NCBI RefSeq assembly: GCF_000717995.1
Contig: NZ_JODM01000002.1
Span: forward strand, 186,001 to 250,000
Source of the DNA: Streptomyces violaceorubidus
GTDB taxonomy: Bacteria > Actinomycetota > Actinomycetes > Streptomycetales > Streptomycetaceae
Length of the DNA: 64,000 nt
Reading direction: 5' to 3'
Made by a program: the position numbers and the translations under genes. Under the pieces are notes generated by a model. That model did not search any database and was not told the origin of the DNA. It worked only from the letters and a program-made list of their open reading frames with translations. Below are positions 46,431 through 55,066 of this stretch, piece by piece. Position 1 is the first letter of the stretch; each line of letters opens with the position of its first letter.

Positions 46431-46628
46431 GTGCAGCTGACCTTCTCCTCGCCCGCGAGCAGTGATCTCCGGCTGCACCCTGCGTGGTCCCCCGTGCGTT
46501 CGTGTCCGCTCCGACCGGTGCAAGGTATCGAGACGAAGGTCACGAATGCCGCCGACACGCACCTTTCGATCATTACCCCTATTTAAGGCGGGCTCCCCGG
46601 CGGACGACCGCGAGGGCGGGGGGGCGGC

Positions 46629-47036
46629 TCACGCTTCGGCGACCTCGCCGTACAGCTGCGAGAGCTCGGGAGCGCCGTCCTGCGCCCACGCGTGCCCGTT
46701 CGCCACCACGTCGAACTCCCGGCCGGAAGCGAGCCGGACGACCGGCTGCCCGTCCGACCGGATGATCCAGGCGGCGCCGGGTACGGTGCGCACGATCACG
46801 GTGCCGAGGTACAGACCGGCGTCGTTGCCGAGCCAGGTGAGGATCTCCTCGTCGCCGCGCCAGCGGGGCAGCACCTGGTCCAGCTGCTCCAGGGAGCGCG
46901 CGGAGTCGTCGAGCCCGACCCCCTCCCGCAGCGCCTGCGAGCGCAGCAGATCGCATTCGGCGAGCAGGTCGCCGATGCCCTCCGCGTCGCGCGCCCGGGA
47001 ATCTTCGCGCCGCTTGCCCAGGAAGGGGAAGTTCAT
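46629..47036 (-). CDS. Conserved actinobacterial protein of unknown function
   Basis: 135 residues, soluble, start MNFPFLGKRREDSRARDAEG. A helical first half (IGDLLAECDLLRSQALREGV, LEQLDQVLPRWRGDEEILTW) is followed by beta strands (YLGTVIVRTVPGAAWIIRSD, PVVRLASGREFDVV). It resembles the small streptomycete DUF6278-type proteins as I remember them; no enzyme residues stand out. Single gene, ATG 47036, between convergent and co-directional neighbours. Confidence 0.75.
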   Translation of the reverse strand: MNFPFLGKRREDSRARDAEGIGDLLAECDLLRSQALREGVGLDDSARSLEQLDQVLPRWRGDEEILTWLGNDAGLYLGTVIVRTVPGAAWIIRSDGQPVVRLASGREFDVVANGHAWAQDGAPELSQLYGEVAEA

Positions 47037-47142
47037 ACCTCCACACTGTCATTCGTACCGCCATGTGCACCACAGGGCACGCGGACGGCGTAGACGGTGT
47101 GCGCGGCGTACGTGGTGTGCGCGGTGGCCGCGGTGTGGGCGG

Positions 47143-47922
47143 CTACAGGTCCAGGTCCACCACGACCGGCGCGTGGTCCGAGGCGCCCTTGCCCTTGCGC
47201 TCCTCGCGGTCGACGTAGGAGTCGGTGACCGCCTTGGCGAAGGACTCGTTGCCGTACACCAGGTCGATGCGCATGCCGCGGTTCTTGGGGAAGCAGAGCT
47301 GGCGGTAGTCCCAGTAGGTGAAGGGGTGGTCGTACTTGAGCGGGCGCGGGACCACGTCGGACAGGCCGGCGCCGCGCAGGGAGGCGAGGGCGGCGCGCTC
47401 GGCGGGGGTGACATGGGTGGCGCCCTCGAAGGCGGCGCGGTCGTAGACGTCGTCGTCGGTCGGCGCGACGTTGTAGTCACCCATCACGGCGAAGGGGCGG
47501 CTGCCGGCGGCGTCGCCCTCGACGGCGGCGCGCAGGGCCTCGAACCACTGGAGCTTGTAGGCGTAGTGGGGGTGGTCCACCTCCCGGCCGTTCGGCACGT
47601 AGACCGACCAGACGCGGGCCGGACCGCAGGTGGCGGAGATCGCGCGGGGCTCCTGGGCCCCCTCGTAGCCCGGGTCGCCGGGCAGGCCCTTGACCACGTC
47701 CTCCAGGCCTACGCGGGAGAGCACCGCCACCCCGTTCCACCGGCCGGTGGCGTGGACCGCCGCCTCGTAGCCCGCCTCGCGCAGCTCGTCGAAGGGGAAC
47801 TGCGCCTCGGCGACCTTGGCCTCCTGGAGGCACAGCACGTCGGTGCCGCTGCTCTCCAGCCAGGCGAGGAGCCTCGGCAGGCGGGCGGTGATCGAGTTCA
47901 CGTTCCAGGTCGCGATGCGCAT
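47143..47922 (-). CDS. xthA: Exodeoxyribonuclease III (AP endonuclease)
   Basis: 259 residues, EEP-fold DNA-repair nuclease cutting 5' to abasic sites and degrading 3' ends. Motifs: MRIATWNVNSITARLPRLL at the start, LCLQEAKVAEAQFP (metal Glu), VWSVYVPNGREVDHPHY, FAVMGDYNVAPTDDDVYD (Asp/Asn pair), FTYWDYRQLCFPKNRGMRID and C-terminal GASDHAPVVVDLDL (catalytic Asp-His). ATG 47922. Complete length for the family. Confidence 0.96.
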   Translation of the reverse strand: MRIATWNVNSITARLPRLLAWLESSGTDVLCLQEAKVAEAQFPFDELREAGYEAAVHATGRWNGVAVLSRVGLEDVVKGLPGDPGYEGAQEPRAISATCGPARVWSVYVPNGREVDHPHYAYKLQWFEALRAAVEGDAAGSRPFAVMGDYNVAPTDDDVYDRAAFEGATHVTPAERAALASLRGAGLSDVVPRPLKYDHPFTYWDYRQLCFPKNRGMRIDLVYGNESFAKAVTDSYVDREERKGKGASDHAPVVVDLDL

Positions 47923-47976
47923 GTCCCACAACCTACCGGGCGGGACTGACAACGCGGTCCCGCCCGGGGCGGGGGC

Positions 47977-48612
47977 TCAGAGCCGCGCCGAGTCGCCGGG
48001 AGTCAGCCGCAGGTGCTCGGCGCCGCCCAGCTCGCCGATCTGCCGGTCGTAGATCGGCCGGGCGAGGTCGGTGAGGAGCGCGTCGTGGATGTCGTAGGCC
48101 CGCCGCGGTCCGACCTCCCGCACGTACTCGATCACCTCGGCGATCTTGTTCCAGGGGGCCATGACCGGCAGCATCAGCGTCTCGACCGGGTGGTCGGGGA
48201 CGGTCAGGGCGTCGCCGGGGTGGAAGACCTTGCCGCCGTCCACGAGGAAGCCCACGTTGGTGATGCGCGGGATGTCCGGGTGGATCACCGCGTGCAGCTC
48301 CCCGTGGACCTGTACGTCGAAACCGGCGGCGGTGAAGGTGTCGCCGTGACCGACGGTGTGGACGCGGCCGGGGAACGCCGCCGAGATCTTCTCCGCGACC
48401 GACTTCAGCGTCCAGATCGCGGCGGCCGGGTTGTTCTCCATGGCGGCGCGCAGTCGCAGCTCGTCGAAGTGGTCCGGGTGCTCGTGGGTGACGAGGATCG
48501 CGTCCGCGCCGAGTGCGGCGTCCTCCTCGCTGAACCCGCCGGGGTCCAGGACGAGCGTCCGCCCGTCCTTCTCGAGGCGGACACAGGCGTGCGACTTCTT
48601 GGTGAGCTTCAT
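47977..48612 (-). CDS. Metallo-beta-lactamase-fold hydrolase, UlaG-like
   Basis: 211 residues. It has the MBL zinc motif VTHEHPDHFDEL (H-x-H-x-D-H) at about 41-52, HGELHAVIHP and the metal Asp in KVFHPGDALTVPD. UlaG-like L-ascorbate lactonase family members have this short form, but many are phosphodiesterases or have unknown activity. ATG 48612; a start at 48621 would add three residues. Substrate unknown. Confidence 0.88.
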   Translation of the reverse strand: MKLTKKSHACVRLEKDGRTLVLDPGGFSEEDAALGADAILVTHEHPDHFDELRLRAAMENNPAAAIWTLKSVAEKISAAFPGRVHTVGHGDTFTAAGFDVQVHGELHAVIHPDIPRITNVGFLVDGGKVFHPGDALTVPDHPVETLMLPVMAPWNKIAEVIEYVREVGPRRAYDIHDALLTDLARPIYDRQIGELGGAEHLRLTPGDSARL

Positions 48613-48656
48613 GCCCTCCATCCTGCCGCCGCCCGCCCGCTCTCGGCCCGCAGGGC

Positions 48657-50015
48657 TCACTCCGGTGGTGTCGTCTCCTCGCGGATGACCTGCTGGGCCA
48701 CCCGGAACGCGCCGTTCGCGGCCGGCACCCCGCAGTAGACGGCCGCCTGGAGCAGTACTTCCTTGATCTCGCCCGGGGTGAGGCCGTTGCGCAGGGCGGC
48801 CCGGAGGTGGGGCGCCAGCTCCTCCAGGTGGCCGCCGGCGACGAGGGCGGTGAGCGTGACACAGCTGCGCGAGCGCCGGTCGAGGCCCGGGCGGTCCCAG
48901 ACCTCCCCCCACGCGTAGCGGGTGAGGAACTCCTGGAAGTCCCCGGAGAACTCGTCCGCCTGCGCGAGCGTCTGGTCGACGTGGCCGTCGCCGAGGACCT
49001 CGCGGCGCACCTTGAGCCCCGCGTCGTACGGATCGGGCCGCCCGTGTGCCTGCGGCGGCACGACGGGGGCCGGGGCGATCTCGGCGATGGGCGCGGCCTG
49101 CGGGGGCTGGACCGGCGCCGGCTGGACGGGCGCGGCGGCCTGCCCGGCGACCGGGACCGGCACCGGGTGTGCGGGGTGCGCGGCGGGGTGGACCGGGACG
49201 GGGACCTGGCCGGTGGAGGTGCCGTCGTGGGGGGCCTGCCAGGCGGTGGTGAAGTGCCGCACCAGCAGGTCGGTGACGGCCGCGGGCTGCTCGACCGGGA
49301 CCAGATGGGAGGCGCCCGGGACGACGGCGAGGCGGGCGTCGGGGATGCCGGCGACCAGGGTCCGGGCCTCGGCGGGACCGGTGACCTGGTCGTCGGAGCC
49401 GACGAGGACCAGGGTGGGGACGCCGACCCGGCCGAGTTCGCCGCGCACGTCGAAGGCGGCGAGGGCCTCGCAGGCGGCGATGTAGCAGCCGGGGTCCGTG
49501 GTCCGCACCATCTGCACGGCCCACTCGGTGATCGCGGGCTGGGCAGCCGCGTACCCGCCGGTGAACCAGCGCTCCGGGGAGCTGCGCGCGATGGGGTCGA
49601 GCCCGTTGGTGCGCACGATCACACCGCGCTGGCGGAACTCGTCGGCGGTGCCGAACCGGGGCGAGGCGGCGATCAGCGCCAGGGAGGCGAGGCGCTCGGG
49701 GTGGCGCAGGGCCAGCTCGATGCCGACGGCACCGCCGAAGGCGCATCCGGCGTACCCGAAGCGCTGCACGCCGAGCCCGTCGAGGGTGGCCAGCAGCCGC
49801 GTGGTGATGTCGGCGACGGACCCCGCCGGGTGGGCCGGGGCACCTCCGTGTCCGGGCAGGTCGAACCGGAAGACCCGCCACTGCTGAGCCAGTTCGGGCA
49901 CCTGCCGGTCCCACATGTGCCATGTGGTACCCAGTGAGGGACCGAGGATCAGGACCGGGGCCTCTTCTGGCCCGTCAAAGCGGTATTGCAGGGTGTTCGG
50001 CACTGTCTCACTCAC
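48657..50015 (-). CDS. PcaL-like fusion: alpha/beta-hydrolase plus carboxymuconolactone decarboxylase
   Basis: 452 residues from GTG 50015. The N-terminal ~260 residues have the fold of 3-oxoadipate enol-lactonase (LGTTWHMWDRQVPELAQQWR, FDLPGHGG, Asp in LVGSDDQVTG, His in PGASHLVPVEQP). After an Ala/Pro/Val linker, residues about 335-450 are a carboxymuconolactone decarboxylase domain (VRREVLGDGHVDQTL, LTPGEIKEVLLQAAVYCGVP with the general-base and Cys residues). The order matches PcaL of the beta-ketoadipate pathway. However, the nucleophile elbow reads GCAFGG, Ala where Ser is needed. No other pca genes adjoin. The decarboxylase half looks intact. Confidence 0.85.
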   Translation of the reverse strand: MSETVPNTLQYRFDGPEEAPVLILGPSLGTTWHMWDRQVPELAQQWRVFRFDLPGHGGAPAHPAGSVADITTRLLATLDGLGVQRFGYAGCAFGGAVGIELALRHPERLASLALIAASPRFGTADEFRQRGVIVRTNGLDPIARSSPERWFTGGYAAAQPAITEWAVQMVRTTDPGCYIAACEALAAFDVRGELGRVGVPTLVLVGSDDQVTGPAEARTLVAGIPDARLAVVPGASHLVPVEQPAAVTDLLVRHFTTAWQAPHDGTSTGQVPVPVHPAAHPAHPVPVPVAGQAAAPVQPAPVQPPQAAPIAEIAPAPVVPPQAHGRPDPYDAGLKVRREVLGDGHVDQTLAQADEFSGDFQEFLTRYAWGEVWDRPGLDRRSRSCVTLTALVAGGHLEELAPHLRAALRNGLTPGEIKEVLLQAAVYCGVPAANGAFRVAQQVIREETTPPE

Positions 50016-50910
50016 GCCCCGCACCCTCTCACGTCTCACGGACCCCGCGAAAACGCGGGGGTGCGGGGAAGCGGTCCGACCAGGTCGAAGACCTCGCGGG
50101 CGGCGTACCGGGGAAGGGCCGGGAGGAGTCCCTCAGGGCGTCCGTGTCCGGGAGTTCGTCCAGGACGCCGTGGACGTAGGGGTGTAAGACGGCGAGGTCG
50201 ATGTCCCGGGGCACGCCGCGCAGGGAGCCGACCGGTACGCGGGCGTAGTTGACGGTCGCCATCCGCTCGGGGTGCCGCTTGCGGAAGGGGGCGAGCCCCC
50301 TTTCCCGCTCCGATGTCCTCATCACGCGGCGGGACGAGGACGTCGCTCAGCGGCGGCCGGCACCACCGGTCGCCGTCGCTGCGGGCGCGAACCGCCGTAC
50401 GGACACTGGGCGGCAGCAACGCCGTGTCCCCCTGTGGCCGGGCACCGGACGGACGGGAAGCCGGTCGGGCTTGAGGGAGCCGACCGCTCCGAGGTGGGGG
50501 CCTGTGGGCGGATGACGTCCGCCGGCCGGGGATCTCTTCGTCGCAGGCCGCACTGCTGCGGCGCCCACATCAGTGTCGGACGGCTCCGCTTTCGCGGGTC
50601 ACCGCCAGACGTGGCGGATTCCGGGGAGCCGTCCCGCCATGCGCGCGCCGTCTCGCGAGCGCCGCGCGCCGGCCGGGACGGCCCCGGGGGCACCTCCGCG
50701 GGAGGGGGCACGACCGCGGGTGCGGCGCGGTCACCGCCGTCAGCGCGCGCCCGTTCTGCGAGTGCGCAGGCGCGGCCGACCGGACGGGCCTGCGCACTCC
50801 ACGCGTGAGCGCACAACCCGGCTCGCACGGGGTCGGACCACGCCTCCCCGGTGGAGTGAAAAGCACGAGAACGGGCAGGTGAGGGGGAGTTTGCCTGCCA
50901 AGATCCCCGT
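50016..50910. other. 895-base region without a supportable gene
   Basis: On the minus strand near 50150-50270 there is a protein-like stretch (MATVNYARVPVGSLRGVPRD and IDLAVLHPYVHGVLDELPD) that passes by frameshift into RYAAREVFDLVGPLPRTPAF ending near 50036. It looks like a broken gene I cannot identify. From 50330 to 50750 I see no coding signal. The right part holds a perfect inverted repeat and presumably the promoter of the next operon. Confidence 0.4.
50760..50799. repeat. 12-bp perfect inverted repeat upstream of the isoprenoid operon
   Basis: GAGTGCGCAGGC (50760-50771) and GCCTGCGCACTC (50788-50799) with a 16-base spacer, about 110 bases before the first operon gene. Could be an operator or a terminator. 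Confidence 0.6.
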
Positions 50911-51837
50911 ATGGGAACCCCCACACTCGATCTCGCAGTCGGAGTAACCTCCGCGACCCTGGACACAGGTCTGAAGCAGCTGCACGCCGGTCACCGGGAC
51001 CTGCTGAGAGGTGACCGCGACGAGATCGTCTCCGGCGTCCGGTACTCCCTCGGCTGGGACCTTCGGGAACCGCCCAGGGTCTCCCTGGGCGCTCCCGACC
51101 CGGCTCGCTGGGAGAAGACGTGGAAACAGGCCGGTGTCAGTGCGCTGCCGTCCTGCGGGGTGGTCCAGTTGGTGATGCCGGATCTGTGGCTCCGGTGGGC
51201 CCCGGAGGGTGGCACACCCCGTGAGCTGAGCTGCAGCGTGGCGGTGCCCGCCCGTCTGCTGGCCCTCGACGGTGCGGTCCGGGTCGAGCTGCTCGGGGTG
51301 TGGATGGAGGCTCCCCCGATCGACGGCAACGACCGGACGGTCCTCAAGAGAGTCCTCGTCCCGAGACTCCTCAAACGGGGTGGGGACCTGCTGAAGCGGC
51401 TCGAGCTCCCCGCCCAGCAGCTCTTGGGGCAGTCCCTGGATCTCACGCCCGTCCTGGTGGACGTCACCGACACCTACCTGGTCGTCGCCACCGGGTCGCA
51501 GCCTGACACCGCCTCGGTCTCCGCGGTCGACTGGCCGACGGGCAAGGAAGTCTTCTGTCTGGTCGGCCCCGCTCTGGTGAAGAGGCTCGTCGGCGCGGCC
51601 GCGCAGCAGGAGGCGAGCAAGGGCGATCCCGTCGTCGACGTCAAGGAGTCGCTGCCAGGGGTGGCCGAGGCCACGCTCAAGGCGTACTTCCGCGGGCTCA
51701 AGGATCTGCGGGTCGACGCCCAGGATCCCACCCGCCTCACCGCCGGTGTGGACATCGCCTGGAAGGGCGGCGTCACCCTCTTTCCCATCGCCCCCGACGG
51801 GGGCTGCGCGCTCGTCGAGGCCACCCAGAACATGTGA
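50911..51837 (+). CDS. Unknown protein A of the isoprenoid operon, paralogue of the next gene
   Basis: 308 residues, no signal peptide or membrane span. The N-terminus pairs an amphipathic helix (TSATLDTGLKQLHAGHRDLL) with a strand region reading SLGWDLREPPRVSLGAPDP. The next protein has the same pattern (LGQDTLNDLL, then LDWSLGEPPVLSLHDP), so the two are diverged paralogues. Alternating hydrophobic strands (CSVAVPARLLALDGAVRVEL) flank long helices. This helix-wrapped-by-sheet pattern is reminiscent of TULIP lipid-binding proteins such as the clostridial P47/OrfX family, but that is inference and I cannot confirm it. First gene of a same-strand run to 61706. Confidence 0.75.
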   Translation: MGTPTLDLAVGVTSATLDTGLKQLHAGHRDLLRGDRDEIVSGVRYSLGWDLREPPRVSLGAPDPARWEKTWKQAGVSALPSCGVVQLVMPDLWLRWAPEGGTPRELSCSVAVPARLLALDGAVRVELLGVWMEAPPIDGNDRTVLKRVLVPRLLKRGGDLLKRLELPAQQLLGQSLDLTPVLVDVTDTYLVVATGSQPDTASVSAVDWPTGKEVFCLVGPALVKRLVGAAAQQEASKGDPVVDVKESLPGVAEATLKAYFRGLKDLRVDAQDPTRLTAGVDIAWKGGVTLFPIAPDGGCALVEATQNM

Positions 51838-51853
51838 CGAGGAGCGTGCCCGC

Positions 51854-52789
51854 GTGACCCGATGCGATCTCGTGGTGGCCCTGGGACAGGACACACTCAA
51901 CGACCTCCTGCGCAGCTCGGCGTCCCGTCCCGGCCTGCGCGACGCCCTCCTGGCCGGCACGCTCCAGGTGCCCATGGGTGACCGGAGCATCCCGCTGGAC
52001 TGGTCGCTGGGGGAGCCGCCGGTGCTGTCACTGCACGACCCCACCGACGACGAGTGGCGGGCGGCGATCGGCCCGCGCGGCGTCCCGCCCCGCCGGGTGA
52101 GAGGCGCGTTCACCGTGCTGCTGCCCCGGTTGACCGTCAGCGGTCCGAGCATCAAGCGGGCCAGCCGGAGGGTGAAGGTCCTCTGCACGCTCGCCGCGGG
52201 CTCCGGAACGCTCGACTTCACCCCGCTGGGTGCCGAACTGGACCTGCGGCACGTCCCGGACCCCAGCGACCGGGCCGTCTACCGGCACATCGTGGTACCC
52301 CGGGCGCTCCAGGCCGCACGGGGTCTGCTGGGCCGTACCGCACTGCCCCGCATCGACGTGGCGGGGCTCTCCTTCGGCGACTTCGCCCTCACGGCGGGAG
52401 CCGGCATGCTGGTCGGCGCCGCGAACACCGACGACCGGCCGCCCGCCCCCACTCCCGATCCGGCCGCCATGTTCCCCCGCATGCCCGGCTTCGAGGTCCT
52501 GCTGTCGCGCGACGCCCTCGAACGCGCGGCCCGCGCCGCCGTGTCCGGCCTGGCCGGCCGCTCTCAGGGCGTCGGCGGAAGCTCCAGTTTCGGGATCGGC
52601 CGGGCCCAGTACGAGGGCCGGGTCCACGTGAACGCCGCCACCGCCCGCGTCACCGGCAACCCGCTGGACCTGGACGTCGACATCTCCCTGGCCGTCCACG
52701 CCGAAGCCGGGATCGACCTCTTCCAGGACATCGGGGAGGCCCTCAACCACGCCGCGGAGGGCATCGGCCGCGCTCTGGCCAGCTACTGA
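51854..52789 (+). CDS. Unknown protein B of the isoprenoid operon, paralogue of the previous gene
   Basis: 311 residues from GTG 51854, with GGAG ten bases upstream; the open frame from 51746 overlaps the previous gene. Starts TRCDLVVALGQDTLNDLLRS, then LDWSLGEPPVLSLHDPTDDE as in protein A. A middle amphipathic segment, HIVVPRALQAARGLLGRTAL, aligns by position with RVLVPRLLKRGGDLLKRLEL of protein A, strengthening the paralogy. The C-terminus repeats the strand/helix pattern (GFEVLLSRDALERAARAAVS, then VNAATARVTGNPLDLDVDIS). Soluble. Role unknown; lipid or isoprenoid binding is a hypothesis. Confidence 0.75.
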   Translation: MTRCDLVVALGQDTLNDLLRSSASRPGLRDALLAGTLQVPMGDRSIPLDWSLGEPPVLSLHDPTDDEWRAAIGPRGVPPRRVRGAFTVLLPRLTVSGPSIKRASRRVKVLCTLAAGSGTLDFTPLGAELDLRHVPDPSDRAVYRHIVVPRALQAARGLLGRTALPRIDVAGLSFGDFALTAGAGMLVGAANTDDRPPAPTPDPAAMFPRMPGFEVLLSRDALERAARAAVSGLAGRSQGVGGSSSFGIGRAQYEGRVHVNAATARVTGNPLDLDVDISLAVHAEAGIDLFQDIGEALNHAAEGIGRALASY

Positions 52790-52830
52790 CAGCACGCCTG
52801 CCCCTCCGCACCCGCCCCTCATGGAGCCTC

Positions 52831-53211
52831 ATGTCCGACATCGGCATCTCCTACGACGCCTCCGTCCTTCCCGAACCGCTGCGCGTGCGCGTCCGGCTGC
52901 ACCTGACCGACACCACGGTCCGGGCGACGCTGGAAGACGTCCCCGGCTTCGTCACCACCCTCCGCCCGGTCGGCAACGTCGGCGAGCAGATCCTCTCCGG
53001 TGTCGCCTGGCCCGTGGCGCAGACCCTCGGGATCCTGCTGCCCCAGGTCGGCCACCGGCTCCTCGCGGGCCAGTCCTTCGACCTGCTGCCACTCCCGGCG
53101 CCACCACCCGTGCACCTGAACGGCCAGACCCTCACCCCCGTCCTGGACAACCCGTCCCTGAGCAGTCGCGACGGCATGCTCAGATTCACGGCCTCGCCCC
53201 GCCTGGCCTGA
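52831..53211 (+). CDS. Small unknown protein C of the isoprenoid operon
   Basis: 126 residues from ATG 52831 (GGAG four to eight bases upstream). Strand-rich start (EPLRVRVRLHLTDTTVRATL), an amphipathic centre (VGEQILSGVAWPVAQTLGIL) that is unusually hydrophobic for a soluble protein, and a C-terminal signature NPSLSSRDGMLRFTAS. The following gene ends with the same layout (RPELGSHDGMLMISGTAS), so these are paralogues. Length and pattern would fit half of a TULIP-like barrel. Unknown function. Confidence 0.72.
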   Translation: MSDIGISYDASVLPEPLRVRVRLHLTDTTVRATLEDVPGFVTTLRPVGNVGEQILSGVAWPVAQTLGILLPQVGHRLLAGQSFDLLPLPAPPPVHLNGQTLTPVLDNPSLSSRDGMLRFTASPRLA

Positions 53212-53242
53212 CCCCGGTTCCCCGAAAGAACAGGACCCGTAC

Positions 53243-53608
53243 ATGGCACTCATGGACTTCAAGACCATCACCAAGCCCGACCCCCCGGAGGTCACCGTCC
53301 AGGCCGGCACCGCGCCCGACGGGAAGCTGACCCTCGAACTGGTGAACCTGAAGCTCTCGGACGTCGCCTTCCTCCCGGCGAGCGTGGCCGCCGTCCCCGT
53401 CGGGGTCCTGTCCATGCTGCTGTCGGAACCCGCTGCCTCGGCCGTCAGGGAATTCCTCACCGGCCAGACCCTCGACGTGCCGCTCCCCCAGCCGCTGGGA
53501 ACGTCGTTCCCCGCCGGCGACAGCGAGGTGGAGGTGCGGCTCGACCGACCCGAACTGGGCTCCCACGACGGGATGCTCATGATCAGCGGCACCGCCTCCG
53601 TCTCCTGA
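53243..53608 (+). CDS. Small unknown protein D of the isoprenoid operon
   Basis: 121 residues, ATG 53243 with AGGA upstream. Strand LTLELVNLKLSDVAFLPASV, hydrophobic centre VAAVPVGVLSMLLSEPAASA, then VEVRLDRPELGSHDGMLMIS. Shares the (S)xDGML end and hydrophobic centre with protein C. No signal peptide despite the central hydrophobic stretch; that stretch is more likely a buried helix or ligand-contact surface than a membrane span. Confidence 0.72.
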   Translation: MALMDFKTITKPDPPEVTVQAGTAPDGKLTLELVNLKLSDVAFLPASVAAVPVGVLSMLLSEPAASAVREFLTGQTLDVPLPQPLGTSFPAGDSEVEVRLDRPELGSHDGMLMISGTASVS

Positions 53609-53647
53609 CCCTTCCCGCCCCGCGCCCTTCCCAGGAGCCCTCTCCGA

Positions 53648-55063
53648 ATGAACGACCCGCAGATCTCCCCGGACGGCGGGCCCTCCGCCGCCGAGCCCCT
53701 CCGCCTTGCCGACACACCGGGCTATCCCCTGGCCCGCGGTGTGGACACGACCGACATCGACGCCGTCCCCTACGACACCGGCGCCCTGAGCATCCGCTTC
53801 GGCGATCTCGCCCTGCACCCCCTGGCGGCACCGGAGCCGGTGGCCACCGACGTCCTGGGGGAGATCACCAAGGTCACGTACCGCATCCCGGCCCTGTCGC
53901 TGACCGGCCGTTACGCGCTCGACGCGCGGCCGGACGAGATCAGCGCGATCGACGCCGGCGGCAACCCCTTCCAGCCGCTGACCGCAGAGCAGCAGCAGCC
54001 GACCTTCCCGGCCGCCCCCGCACCCCACACGCCGCCCGACGAACGGACCCAGGAACGGTGGCACGGGCGGGCCCGCGCGCACCGCGACGCCCTGATGCGG
54101 ACGGAGAACGGCAGGAAGCTGCTGGTCGAGTACGGGAAGCACAACGACACGTACTGCGAGGTCTTCGCCGGCACCGACAGTGTCAGCAAGATCCTGCGGA
54201 AGGAATGGAGGGCCCGCGGCGTCACCCGCCGCATGGCAGAGCACACCTACTCCGTCACCGATCCCGACACTCCCCGTGGTGAGCAACAACCGGTCAACGA
54301 GTGGACCGACGACGAAAGCGGTGTCTCCTACAACGGCCATGCCTGGAGTCAGCGGACCCTGCTGGTCACGGCCCTCGCGACGAAGGCCAGCAGCCGCAAG
54401 CGCAAGGGCGACGTCCAGAACGCCGAGCGCTACCAGGCGGCGGCCAAATCCACCGAGTCCTTCAGCCTCGAAGTGCAGCAGACCGGTAACGCCTCCGGGG
54501 ACACGACTCCCCTGACCCAGCAGCAGGTTTACCAGACGGTCGAGCGCCACTCGGGGACGGTGTCCGCGCCGTCCACGGAGGCCATGGCGCGCTACCAGCC
54601 GCCCGCCGGGCCGGAGGAGCTCATGGCCCGGGAAGCGCCCGGCGAGACCGCCGGGGCGGAGCCCGACGGCTGGGTGGCACTGAACGCAAAGGACCACGCG
54701 GTCATCGAGAGCATCCACCAGGCCTTCTACCACCAGGAGGCCGCCGAAGCGGACCCCGCTGACAACACGCTGCACCTGGGGCAGGTCTCGGCACGGCTCG
54801 AAGACGTCCGGATCACCGTGAAGCTGCCGGCCGGGCCGGGCGGTCCTCCCACCGAGCCGGAAGACGTCGAGGTGGTCCTGCCGGAGTTCGATCTCGGCGT
54901 GCAGGACGAACACTGGGAGGGAAACGCCGGGGCGGTGGCCAAGGAGCGCCTTGCCGGCATGTCCTTCCTCCTGGGGCTGCTGCGCGACTCCACGGCCGAG
55001 ACGCTGCGTCACAGCGTCCTGGCCGGCACGCCCGGATACACACCGCCCACCGAAGGGGCCTGA
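53648..55063 (+). CDS. Unknown protein E (471 aa) of the isoprenoid operon
   Basis: ATG 53648 with AGGAG upstream. N-terminal domain strands: TGALSIRFGDLALHPLAA and ITKVTYRIPALSLTGRYALD. The middle (about 120-330) is hydrophilic and helix-rich with many Gln/Glu/Lys (TEEQQQ-like stretch, KASSRKRKGDVQNAERYQAA). The C-terminal domain has strands (LHLGQVSARLEDVRITVKLP, VEVVLPEFDLGVQDEHWEG) and an ending helix pair. The phrase YRIPALSL recurs as YRIPTLDL in the 588-residue protein downstream, pointing to a shared fold. It ends three bases before the prenyl synthase start, so it is coupled to it. No recognisable enzyme motif. Confidence 0.7.
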   Translation: MNDPQISPDGGPSAAEPLRLADTPGYPLARGVDTTDIDAVPYDTGALSIRFGDLALHPLAAPEPVATDVLGEITKVTYRIPALSLTGRYALDARPDEISAIDAGGNPFQPLTAEQQQPTFPAAPAPHTPPDERTQERWHGRARAHRDALMRTENGRKLLVEYGKHNDTYCEVFAGTDSVSKILRKEWRARGVTRRMAEHTYSVTDPDTPRGEQQPVNEWTDDESGVSYNGHAWSQRTLLVTALATKASSRKRKGDVQNAERYQAAAKSTESFSLEVQQTGNASGDTTPLTQQQVYQTVERHSGTVSAPSTEAMARYQPPAGPEELMAREAPGETAGAEPDGWVALNAKDHAVIESIHQAFYHQEAAEADPADNTLHLGQVSARLEDVRITVKLPAGPGGPPTEPEDVEVVLPEFDLGVQDEHWEGNAGAVAKERLAGMSFLLGLLRDSTAETLRHSVLAGTPGYTPPTEGA

Positions 55064-55066
55064 CCG

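Noticed and set aside
50322..50966. Minus-strand open frame of 214 codons before the isoprenoid operon
   Set aside because: Pro/Arg/Ala-rich without fold pattern, runs through the inverted repeat and into the start of protein A; no ribosome site.
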